Assembly: GCA_946699065.1 (NCBI GenBank) | Contig: CAMPDV010000094.1 | Coordinates: 171,501-235,500, forward strand | From: Loxodes magnus | Lineage: Eukaryota; Ciliophora; Karyorelictea; Loxodida; Loxodidae | Length of the DNA stretch: 64,000 nucleotides | Direction of reading: 5' to 3' | Shown here: positions 1 to 12,100 of the stretch, piece by piece | Numbering within the stretch: the stretch's first letter is position 1 | How the letters are laid out: each line of letters begins with the position of its first letter | Position numbers and translations under genes: made by a program | Notes under the pieces: model-generated | The model's database searches: none | Told to the model about the DNA's origin: nothing | Seen by the model: the letters and a program-made list of their open reading frames with translations, nothing else

Positions 1-3000
1 TAATATTTTAATAATATGAATCTAAATAACTAAGATAAATAAGAATTAATTTTAATAAGTTTAGTTGCTTAAGTCATTCCTATTAAGATTTCAGTGCTTT
101 TTGATTTATGTTATTACATTCTAAATATTGTAAATATTTTATATTTAATATATTTAACCTAATTTTATAATTTACTTAATATTTTCTTTCTTTAGTTATA
201 AGCTTTTCTTAAAATCATTTTCATTATTATAACTTTAGTAACTTGGCATATTAAGAAAATTTAAGCATTTAATCTATTTAATTAACATGCTGTATTTTCT
301 GTTAATTATTAATTTATGGTCAATTACTTTTGAGTATATATTTAAAAAATTATTATAGAAGAGTCACTTCTCTTAGCAGGAGAGTAAAATAAAAGCATAT
401 CTTATTCAGCATACATTCCAGCTTTAGTAATCTCCTCCTTCTTAAGTAATATTAAAAAAACGCTATAAAGGATATAATCAGCCACTTCTTTCATTCCCTT
501 CTTGAAGACAGGTAAGTCAAACATTTCAATTAGTTAAACTAAAATACCTCAGTAAAACAAAAATAAGGAAGGAATGAGTAATTATAAGAAAATTTACTAT
601 AAGCAATGAATATAACGATCTGACAAAAAAATCCTTGCAATTGACTAGAAGGACATATATAAAATAGTTTTAACTTAATAAGAACTGCCATGGAATTTAA
701 AAAGGAGTTGAAACACTCTAATATGAAATCAAATTTTACACTACAAAATCAAATATGCACGTATTCTGTAATTCAAAGGAGAAGTTACTATTAGATGTAG
801 AATTTAGAAAAATATTTGCAAATTATGGCACAAATAAAACGAAAGAGATGCAATAAAGAATAAAAAGCAAAATCCAAGAGAAAATAAAATAGAGTTAGCT
901 TTACGAATCAAAAGCAAACTTAATATACTAAAAGTACTCCAAATGAAATTGAAAAAATGCAAACTAGATTAAAAACATTCTAGAAAAAATTTATATCTAT
1001 AGTACCTTATAGTCCTCTGGAAAAACTACAAGTAAATAGAATTATCCCAAGAAAATTTGTAAATATTTGAAAATATTCTATCCAACATATAACGGAAAGC
1101 TACAAATAAAGAGCTCCATCTATATAAAAATTTATTCCTGCAAGTAATTGGCTTAATATTAGAATTAGGAAATTTTTTCACTACTAGAAGGAAGAGAACT
1201 TTTAAATAAGTATTTATTTATCTAAAATAATTTGATTTGATTTGATTTTATTAAATATAGTTATAACTTAAATAATGCATAATCTTCTTATTTGACGAAT
1301 TTTTCTTTTAAAATATAATCATTTAGAACTTTATCTATCTTCAAAGGAAAATATATTATAGCTTTATTTTTACCTTTTTTACTTCTATTTATTTCAAAAA
1401 AAATAATTATATAGTAATGAGCATTATCCCACAAAATAATGCTTTTGAATTATTACATTTACATTTATTTTTTTATAAAATCCTTTTAAACATAAAATAG
1501 AAAACATTTTAATTTATATTTTTTGAGTTTCAATTAAAATCGAAAAGATAATTAATTCCAAATTTTATTTAGTTAGAAATGCACTACGAATACTATTATT
1601 AGTATCGTGCTGCCAAAAAAAAATCTTAGTTATTATTTTTTTAATTATAAAAGTGATGTAAAGAAAGAATTTATTATAATTTGTAAAGAATCTAAAATTT
1701 TTAGAATGATAATAGATAAAAAAAGAAAAAATTAATTTTACACCTTTTATTTGTATGGATTGATAGTGGAACTTAAATTGATTAAGCATAGCATTAACTT
1801 TATTATGATATAATCATTAAAGTTCTCAAAATATTCTTAAAATATAGTTTTTTAATTTTAAAGTAAAAAATAAACAAATTAAAAGGATCTATATATTATT
1901 GATATGCTATTAACTAATGTTTATTTAAATGTTTGAGAACGGTTAAGACTACTTTCTCTGAACACCCACTTTATAGACATGATTTTCTTCTGATTTGTTT
2001 CTGTTGATAGGAATCACTATGAGCAATGATTACATACTTCCTATTCATAAAATTAAAACTCCTATAAAACTTTAAAATCTTGAGAGGATTTAAGAAAATG
2101 CTGTTGATGTGATTTTTTCATATACGAGCAATCTAATTATGCAGCATAAATATACAAATATTAAAGTATAGCATTAATATATTTCCATAAAACTAATAGT
2201 TATCCATTGCTAAAAATTAGATAAACTTATTATATTTCACCTTCATTTATTAATCTAATTTATCTAAATGAATACTTCACTCTCATTTTATATATTTTGA
2301 TGATTCTATTAGCAATAAATATTTGCTATTAATAGATAAATTGATATTTAATATAAATTTTGTTGTGATTCTTGTTTTATTGAATCTTGAGCATTTTGAA
2401 AGTATTTATGAATTACATGATTTATATTGTTTATAATATTTAATTTAGCATTTTAATAATTTAAAAATATTCTTATGTAATATTCTAATTTTACTTTCAA
2501 TTATTTAGTTATTTCTGACTAGGAAATTAATCTTTTCTTTTTATAGAAATTGTTCTTTTTTCTTTACCTAATTTTCTTTTTAAGTTCTTTCTTATTTTTA
2601 TCAGTTCCTGTAGCATTTATCTTTTCAAGTAATTTAGGGATTATTTCCAAATAGTTGTTCAATTAATTTTATAGTGCTTCATATGTTTTCATTTAATTTG
2701 AAATGAAGTTTACTATGAAAATAAAAACACTATTAAGAGTATTTTCGGTGAATAAAGTATTAAAATATTAAAATTGATTAAAGCGAATAAAACTAGAAAA
2801 ATTAAAAATTTGGAGCAAAAGAAAATAAATTAAGAGCATAAAATGCTAAAATATTATAAAGCTAATAGCAATTTAAAAGTCTACATAAAAGCATAAGACT
2901 AAAATTCAAAAAAAGGAATATTTTCATTTTCCTCAGTTTTATCTAAACTATATTAAATATGTTAATTAAATTATATCACTGTAAAAGCTAGCTTTATTAT

Positions 3001-4126
3001 AGAAATATTTAAAATGTAAATAAGAAATATTGGGGAATTAATTGAAAATTAAGAACAATATCTTATAATTATTTAATTTATCTTTAGAACAAAAAATATA
3101 TATAAAGGAACAAAATAAAGGAGAAATATTTTAAACAAATAACTGTAAATTCTGGGAAATTAAAGAAAAGATAGATAGTTTATCTTCTATATTTGGAACC
3201 TAAATTTAAAAATATCTTGTAATCATGATTCATTAATAAAATATTAACAAACTGATTTTTAAAATTAAGCATTCTAAAAAAGAGTATATACTTAATAAAG
3301 TATCAAATATTTATTAAGGTTGATTCAAATAATGTTAAGTTACTAATAGATATTTAAAAAACTTAGGATTTAGATACTAAAATAATTTCTAAAATACAAC
3401 CACCTTGGCATTAAACTTCCAAGTGATTACTTTATAAAGATTATTTCAATTTATTTAAGACAATTCATGTTCAATTTAAGCATAGCATTAACTTTATTTT
3501 TTAAAACTTAGAAAACTTTTAGATGTATATGAAATGTTTACATAGATAAATCATTTTTTGATTGATTTTATTCTTGAAACACAAGAAGCATGAAATCGTT
3601 ATCTCATTTTAAGAAAATGAGTTTTGGTTCTTTTAATTTTTTTTAATAAGTCTTACTTTTAATTAGATTCTAAAAGAATATTTTTTTATAATATATATGA
3701 TTCATTCTACTCTAATACAAACATTTAATTACAAAGATACAAAAATGTGTATTCCTTTTAAATATATTGAGCTTTAGAATTATTAATACTTTATTACTAA
3801 GGTTATTGTATAGCTCCTAAATAAGATATAAAGCTAAATAAACTTTAAATTTTATTTCTTTTATTAACTTAATTTAGCTTAGTAGTTAATATAAACTACC
3901 ATAAATATTAAATTAAATTATTTAAATTAAAGCAATTATGAACTCTCTTTTTAATACTTAAATAAGTTTATAAATAAGAAATTAAAGGAAAGCATTAATT
4001 AAGGCTATTAGAATCTAATAACGATTAGATACAAACTACTATCCTGGTTTATTAATATTTAAGGTCTAATTTTTAATTACTTTATAAAAACTAAAGAATC
4101 CTAAGTCAATCATTTATTAACATAAA

Positions 4127-4295
4127 TTGCTTTGCTCATTGTTCGAAGGAGAGCAACAAGGTTATCTTCATCAGAGGTTGGGGAAGTTAAGTACCCATAA
4201 TCGACTTTATGTCTTCCTCTGCTTTGGTGATGCAATGAGATATAATCATGCCATGTCCTTGGGCCTCCAGCAAGTATTAAAGATACGAGTATTCT
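4127..4295 (-). pseudogene. Unrecognised coding-like fragment
   Basis: Read on the minus strand, one frame gives about 55 residues of balanced composition (few Gln from TAA/TAG, Asp/Glu/Gly/Pro present), including GGPRTWHDYI and TSPTSDEDNL. This contrasts with the Gln/Ile/Asn/Lys-rich translations of the surrounding spacer. It has no credible start or stop and is not linked to a neighbouring exon. It could be a decayed retroelement ORF, an exon of an unrecognised gene, or a non-coding GC-rich element that happens to be open. No function is assigned. Confidence 0.3.
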
Positions 4296-4302
4296 GAAAT
4301 TA

Positions 4303-4418
4303 TATCAGTATTGAACATTTTTATCAGTACTGAATAATTATACCAGTATTGAACAAGGTTTATCAGTATCTGATAATTTTATCAGTAATAAACATTCTTG
4401 TCAGTATGAAACAATTTT
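4303..4418. repeat. Six-unit tandem array of a dyad-symmetric motif, 19-20 bp period
   Basis: Units start at about 4303, 4322, 4341, 4361, 4380 and 4399. Each carries TATCAGTA followed by a TGA-containing half, giving TCAGTATTGA, TCAGTACTGA (a perfect palindrome) and similar. The units are diverged but evenly spaced. The array sits directly beside the GC-rich fragment at 4127-4295. It may be an ordinary minisatellite or a cluster of binding sites for a dimeric protein; the sequence alone does not say which. Confidence 0.7.
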
Positions 4419-5599
4419 AAAGAGCTGCGCACCAACGAGAGTGCTACGAGCCCTATAATTAAATTTATTTATTAACAAGAAATTATAAAAATTATAGAGT
4501 ATCAGAAACTATAAAAAGCACTAACCAACTTTTAACAAAAAGCTTAAGTTTTATTTTTCTAATAGCCTTAGTTTACCTACTTAAAGTTTTATACCCATAA
4601 AGATTTTAAAATATACTTAATAAAATAGAATAACTTTAATGAAAAAAAAGCGATATAAAAGAGACAAATTAACCTATACTCAATATTAGATTACAGCCTT
4701 TTAAGAGTAAAAATAAGATTATACTATTAATTAAATCTCTCTTGCTATAAATCTAGCATATTAATCTAAATTATTTTATATTTATGTTCAATCAAAATCA
4801 ATTATATATCTCATTATATTTATAGTTTCTTATTATTAATGTTATCTTATGATTAAACTAGGCATATTATATTAACTTTCATTATTAGCTGTATCTAATA
4901 AATTTCATTGCTTCTGCTACTATGTAAGTAAATAGATTCTTTCTAATTAATTATAAAATGGCAAGTTTCTTTTTGTATAAATGATGCTTAATTTATAGTA
5001 ATGCTTATATCTTTGCTAGACCTACTTATAAGTCTCTCATTTGAGAATATAGAATTTGAAATATAAATATAAGCTAAAGCTTAAATATTTTCTATAGTAT
5101 ATAAGTATAAATAAAATATAAAACTGATTAAGGAAGTTTAAATAACTAGTTATAAATAGAATGTAAAAAGAGAAATAAGCTATCTTAGCTAAATGCTTAT
5201 GTATCTCTCATTAAACTAAATTTATATAAATCTATAAATTTTCTTTCTTTTGCATTAAATGAGATTAATAACTTTCTTTAAACATATTAGTTAATTATCA
5301 AATCATTAAAATGCCTTTTAGTAAGTATTTGATTACTCCTTAGTAAAAGTATTAGATATTTATAGATATCTTTATTTATTATAAATAGTAGTATATAAAT
5401 AATATTCATCATATAGCTTAAGACTAAAACTAACTTTATACTTAGTTATAAAATATTGAAGATATATAAAACTACCTTAATCAAATTATTTTATCCTATG
5501 AAAGAAAACTATTTCATGGTAAACTTATTCTATATTACTAGAACTATTTCTTTTTCTTTCGATCTATTTTGCATGCTTAATATTCAATTATATTTAGGT

Positions 5600-6116
5600 T
5601 TATTATCATTATGAGCATAATTAAATCACATTAGTCTATCATAAAATATATCTCTGACACTGAAAACTAATATAGTTTATTTAAAATTATGTTAGCAATG
5701 TTTATTACAGTATACTCAATTAGTGTCTAATTATATATAAAACAATAAAATCTTCTATTATATTCAAATATTATGCTCATTAATCATCATTAAGTCCCTT
5801 ATTTTCAATTATTTTCATTTTTATAAATTCATAAATAAATGATGTGGCTCTACAAAATTAATGACTAGAATTTATTTATTAAGGTTAGATTTAAAATTAT
5901 AAAGTATATATTTATTTTGTTATAAGTAAATAATAGAAATATTCATATAACCCTTTTAAATCTTATTCTAATAAATTATTAATTATTATATAATTACTAT
6001 ATAATTAGCTATTAGGCTTTATTATACTTTCTTTTAAAACCTAAATTTTCCTTACCATCACTAAAAATATGAGCATTTTTTTATTTTTATACTCAGATGC
6101 TATTAAATATTATAAA
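5600..6116 (+). promoter_or_regulatory. Conserved upstream region of gene A1
   Basis: This block is shared with the DNA just upstream of A2 (about 31050-31550) and, in two pieces, of A3 (about 50090-50369 and 53490-53805). It is better conserved than the DNA further upstream. It contains an inverted pair, TTATGAGCATAA near 5610 and TTATGCTCATTA near 5772, about 160 bp apart, which is kept at A2. Conservation across paralogues may reflect recent duplication as well as function. No TATA box or start site can be assigned. Confidence 0.45.
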
Positions 6117-9100
6117 ATGCGTTTGATGATCTTTTTAATCTTCGCTCTGGCTTTAGTTAGCTCTCATTTCTGTTAAAAAGATGTATTGTCAATGAATTTG
6201 AGGTTTGTTAACTCCACAAACTAGAATTAGAGAAAATTGGCTGAAACTTAAACGTAGCTGAGAATAATTTTTGAAGCAGTTGGAAATCTTAATTCTTCAT
6301 AAAGTGCTATAGACCTATTTATAAAAAATTAATTACTTGATGATGTTAAGTAATACTTTTTATAGTTACTTAAAGTAAGAAACTCACCTACATATTTTAA
6401 TTTAAATCCATTTGGTGGATAAATATGTACCAATCTAATTATTCCTGATAAGTATAATTCGAGCGCTGAAGGAGATATTTTAATTCTTGTAGCTAGTTAA
6501 ATAAATTCATAGACAGATAGTATCTTAAAATTCTCCTAATGCATTGCAGATTCTAAATATAGACCTATAGCAGGAGAGCTCGTTTTTAACACATATTACA
6601 TGTCTTAAAATAGCTGAAACGAAGCATTCATTTCAACAGTTCACTCTGTTTTTCACATATTAGGCCTTGATAGTTACTTCTTTCAGTATTATATAAATCC
6701 TTCTACTGGAGCTAAATATACTAATCCTTCCATTTCAACTTCATTAAGAGGTAAAACTGTTTTGAAAGCTAATTTTCCTGCTGTTACTGAAGCTGCTTAA
6801 AATTAATTTGGATGTTCAACTGCATTTATGGAACTCGAAGATCATGTAACAATAAGTGGATTACATTGAGATGCTAGATTGATGCATAATGAAATAATGG
6901 TTAGTATGCAAATGGCTGATCAAGTAATTAGTAATATTACTTTAGCTATGCTTTATAGTACAGGATGGTATGTTCCGAACTGAAATATGGCTGAGTTCTT
7001 AGAGTTCGGATATAAAGAAGGATGTAACTTTCTTACACAAAAATGTGCATAAAAAGGAACTCCACCAATTCCATAATTCGAAGAATTTTGTACTAGCGGT
7101 TAAAAATGAACATGCACACCTAATAGATATGAAATAGGATCATGTTCCGAGAAATCATATAGTAGTATTCAAGAAGCTGAATAATACTGAAATAATGCTT
7201 CAATAGGAGGATTGAACGAATACATGGATTATTGTCCTATTGCAAACTATTATACTAATGGTAATTGTAAAGAAGAAGCTTCATTTTGAACAAATTCTGC
7301 TACTAATGATGAAACTTTGGGATCTACTTCTAGATGCTATTAAGGAACTAAACAAGACTAATAATAAGCTTTCTGTTACAAAACTTCTTGTAACTAAAAT
7401 AATGAAATATTTTTAACTTTTAATACAGGAGATAAAATAAAATGCCCAGCTAATACTATAATAAATCATCCTTCAAAGTAAGATATAAAAATAAATTGTC
7501 CTTAAAGATAAGAAGTTATTTGTAAATCAGCAGCAAAAGAATCTACATGTACTTCAAAGTGTTATCCTTGTTCGCCTGATGGAATTACTTGCTATAAATG
7601 CGTAGATGGATATCAACTTAGAAATAACTAATGCTATTGTGATTACTATACATAAAATGATAAATGTGTTAGAAGTTGTCCAAGTGGAGCACCTTACTTA
7701 GATAGTAAACATTGTACAGCTTAATGTCCTAAATATCTGATGCAATCTACAAAAACTTGTTACGATAAATGTCCATCAACTTATTATGGATATTAAGGAG
7801 TATGCTAATAAAGTTGCCCTACTAATTATAAGAAAAATGAAGTAGATAATATTTGCGAAAAAGTATGCTAATTGAGTTCTACAGAATTATGCGACTAACT
7901 GTTATAAAGTAATGCTTGCTGGGATTCAAATGGATAAGTAATCTAACCTTATAAGTAGTAATGCTTATAAAATGTTTATGATTACTGTTGTTTAAACTAA
8001 AATGAATGCAATGATTTTAAACTCGATGATTCTAACAGATTTAGTACTTATGATTGTTAAGCTAGAAATCCTCCTAGTATCATGAATGCTTTTATATAAT
8101 AAAATTTTGATGAAATATGGGTTTATTTCGATAAAAGAGTTGGCTTTATAAATAAGTAACATGAGTGTAGCCTTATTTTAGAAGATAGTTATAAGTATGG
8201 AGTAAATGCTAAATGCTAATGGAATGATGAGTTTACTATATTTAAGATTATATTAGGAGAAGAAGCTTGAATATCTTAAAACATGATAATAACTTTCAAA
8301 TCAGGAAAAATAAATTCTACTCATACTTATACTAAAACTCTCACTAGTAACTTAACTGTTGTTTTACAAAAATCAAGTGAACCTATTATAAAAGTATCAT
8401 TAGCATCTCATAGTCCACATAATCCATCTTTTGAATTGAAATTAGTAGCAAATGTAGGTAACAGATATCATTGTGCAATTAGATATTTATGAAATATAAC
8501 AATATATCCTTTTAATAACGAATTTATTCAATATTTCAAAGATTGAAACAGCACAAATACTAAATCCTTTTATTATTCATAAGAAAGAACATATTTCACA
8601 GTTATGTCTAAATACTTAAGTTCAACAAAATATGTTTATGTTTAAGTATAAGCAGTTTCTTGTTATGATACTATGGATATTATATAAAGTAATATAACAA
8701 TAGTAAATAGTAATCTTTAAGAACCAAGTTGTTGGGATTAAGAAGGAAAAGTAATAAGTAGCCTAAGCTAAAGTTGTATCAGTAATATATACGATTATTG
8801 CTGTTTAAACTAAAATGAATGCAATGATTTTAAACTCGATGTTTCTAACAGATTTAGTACTTATGATTGTTAAGCTAGAAATCCTCCTAGTATCATGAAT
8901 GCTTTCACGTAACAAAATTTTGATGAAATATGGGTTTATTTCGATAAAAGAGTTGGTTTTATAAATAAGTAACATGAGTGTAGCCTTATTTTAGAAGATA
9001 GTTATAAATATGGAGTAAATGCTAAATGCTAATGGAATGATGAGTTTACTATATTTAAGATTATATTAGGAGAAGAAGCTTGAATATCTTAAAACATGAT

Positions 9101-12100
9101 AATAACTTTCAAATCAGGAAAAATAAATTCTACTCATACTTATACTAAAACTCTCACTAGTAACTTAACTGTTGTTTTACAAAAATCAAGTGAACCTATT
9201 ATAAAAGTATCATTAGCATCTCATAGTCCACATAATCCATCTTTTGAATTGAAATTAGTAGCAAATGTAAGTAACAGATATCATTGTGCAATTAGATATT
9301 TATGAAATATAACAATATATCCTTTTAATAACGAATTTATTCAATATTTCAAAGATTGAAACAGCACAAATACTAAATCCTTTTATTATTCATAAGAAAG
9401 ATCATATTTCACAGTTATGACTAATCATTTAAGCTATGCATAGTATGTTTACGTTTAAGTATAAGCAATTTCTTGTTATGATACTATAAGTAGCATATAA
9501 AGTAATATAACAATAGTAAATAGTAATCTTTAAGAACCAAGTTGTTGGGATTAAGAAGGAAAATTAATAAATAAATAAAGTTAAAGTTGTATCAGTAATA
9601 TATACGATTATTGCTGTAGTCAATAATAAGAATGTTAAGCTTTTAAATTTGGTAATGGCAATATGTTTAGCTATTCAGACTGCATATAATATTATCTTCC
9701 TGGTTTGTAAAGTGCTTTGTTTTAAGAAGATTTTAACTATATATACATTAATTTCAATAAAAGCGTAGGATTTATTTAAAAAGAACATGAATGCGATTTA
9801 ATTTTAGACAATATAGATATCTATGGAACTAATGTTTAATGCTCTTGGAATGATGATTTTAGTACTTTTAAAGTAAAAATAGGAGAAGAAGCTCTGCTTT
9901 CAAATTCTATGTAAATAAAACTTAAGTAAGGGATAATAAATTCTACTCATCCTTATACTAAAACTCTTATCAACAATCTTCAAGTACCTCTATAGCTAAA
10001 AATAAAACCTTAATTAAACATTTTATATAATGGGATTTATAACTGAAATCCTATTAATGATCTAAAAGTTAATATCGGTGTAGAAGAAAGATTCCATTGT
10101 CCTGTTACATATTACTGAAGTGTTTCCTTGCTTCCAGAAAATTTAGAGTTCAATGAATTCTTTAAAAATTGAAATAATACAATAGCAACTCCATTAAAGT
10201 ACAGTGAAGAAAGAAATATTTTTATAGTTCCTTATTAATATTTATCACAAGCTAATTAAGTTAAAATCATTATAACTGCTAAATCTTGGGCTGGTACTTT
10301 TAAAAACAAAGACATCTAAATAAAAATATCAAGCAGTAACATATAAAATCCTATATGTTTAGAATCTCTAGAAAATTAAAATATTTTATATCAATAATAA
10401 TGCTTGCAAGAGATATATGACTAATGCTGCTAAAATTAAAATTATTGTAGCGATTTCTAATTCAACAATCCAAATAGATTCAATTTTGATGATTGCCAAG
10501 CTAGAAATCCTCCTAATCCAATTAACTCCACTTTGTAATCAAATTTTGATGAGATATGGCTTTAATTTGATAAGACAGTAGGATTCTTAAATAAAGTTCA
10601 TGAATGTAGTTTAGTCTTAGATGATACTTAGAAATATGGAAAAAATGTAAAATGTAAATGAAATGATGACTTCACTATTTTTAAGATTTAGTTAGGAGAA
10701 GAATCATAACTATCATATAACATGGAAGTTAAGCTCAAGCCTGATGTTATAAACTCCACCCATCCATTTACAAAAACACTTGATGACAATTTATAAATTC
10801 CTCTAAAAATATAATAAGAACCTTCTCTTAATTTAGAGTTTTTAAACTTGAGTGATGCATATTATACAAACAAAGATATAACAGTGAAAGTAAACGTAAC
10901 AAATAGATTGAAATGTGTTATTTGATATTAATGGAATATAACTCTTAATCCTTATAATGAAAATTTCAACTAGTACTTAAAGAAATTTAGCTAAACAAAT
11001 ATTAATCCTACTTCATACTAATAAGAACAGAATACTTTCTTAATTCTAAATTAGTATCTATAAACATCAAATAGTTTTACAGTGTAAGTATAAGCTACTT
11101 CTTGCCTGGACTCTAGTAACTTTATTTCAAAATATGTTAATCTTTATCCTTATTCGCCACCTTAGATTAGTTTTGATGTAGGAGAGTAAATAGAAAGATA
11201 TGAAGAGTAGATAGTAAAGTTAAGATTGATAATAGACGATTCAATAGAATAAAAGCATGAAATAGAATGGAGTATAACTAGTACAAATGACATAAGGAAT
11301 AAGTAGGATATAGAATAGAGTATATTTAGAGATAAAAGAAAAGATGAATAGTTTATATAAATAGAAGCACATAGTTTGAAATATCCATTCTGATATTTAG
11401 TATAAGCTACTGTAGATAACTAATATATTGCATAAGTTAATGTTAGTATTATCTAATTCTAATTAAGAGTTCTTATTTCAGGAAATTAATATTACCAAAT
11501 TAAAGATTCTAGTCTATTAACTTTAAAAGGCAAAGCAATAGATCCTCTTAATTAGGTATTGGAATATTAGTGAAGCTGCTAGACTTTAACTGAAAATTAT
11601 GAGATAACATAGTATAAAAATAGTAAATGTAATTCATAAGAAAATTATATTAATATTTAAGCATCTGACTTTAAACCAAATTACATCTACAAGTTCAATC
11701 TAACTGTTACCTCAACTGATTCAAGATCTGCATATAACTTCACTTACGTTCATATAACACAGAACTTAACTTAAAATATTACCATTTACTTAAGTGATTA
11801 TGAATTTAATATAGTAAATCCTTAAGATACTTTCCTTATGAATGGAGCTATTCTAAACTCTAATATAATACCTAAAAAAGTATACTGGTAGTAATAACCT
11901 GGAAATATTCTAGACTTTAATGATTCTGACATTTATCATCTAAATTTACGAATAAAAGCATCTAAACTAGTTCCTGGAACATATTATACTTATACTCTCT
12001 TTGTTTAAGATTAAACTGACTGAACTAGTTATACTACTAAACAAATATACGTTAATATACCACCTATAATAGAAGATTTCTCTATAACTCCAGATGAAGG

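Larger units (their letters stand above)
4112..4484. mobile_element. Possible short retroelement with imperfect flanking repeat
   Basis: A GC-richer island of about 340 bp in AT-rich DNA. It is flanked by near-identical direct repeats: 4112-4128 (ATTTATTAACATAAATT) and 4467-4484 (ATTTATTAACAAGAAATT). These could be an aged target-site duplication. Inside are a minus-strand open frame (4127-4295), an array of dyad motifs (4303-4418), and a GC-rich end near 4421-4455. Its family is not recognised. It does not clearly match the SINE-like element at 21521 and 48124. Confidence 0.35.
1..5600 (+). repeat. Upstream segment of locus 1, diverged copy of 22729-31000
   Basis: This AT-rich spacer has no gene I can support. 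Its start (from 1) matches 22729 onward with scattered differences, and matching landmarks continue in order: the block near 2960 matches about 26570, near 3410 matches about 28440, near 3700 matches about 29050 and near 5700 matches about 31150. It is therefore a segmental duplication of the DNA upstream of gene A2. The A2 copy is longer because it carries extra retroelements (23220-24032 and about 26655-27935) that are absent here. A short stretch read on the minus strand near 1930-2110 looks weakly coding and is not named. Confidence 0.75.

Noticed and set aside
4138..4290. 5S rRNA or tRNA gene (GAAGTTAAG and GTTCGAAGG strings)
   Set aside because: The spacing of the strings does not fit 5S internal boxes, no cloverleaf could be built, and the 5S 3' half is missing.
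6069..6116. Upstream ATG at 6069 as the start of A1
   Set aside because: It adds 16 residues before a good signal peptide. The ATG at 6117 exposes the signal peptide at the N-terminus in all three paralogues.
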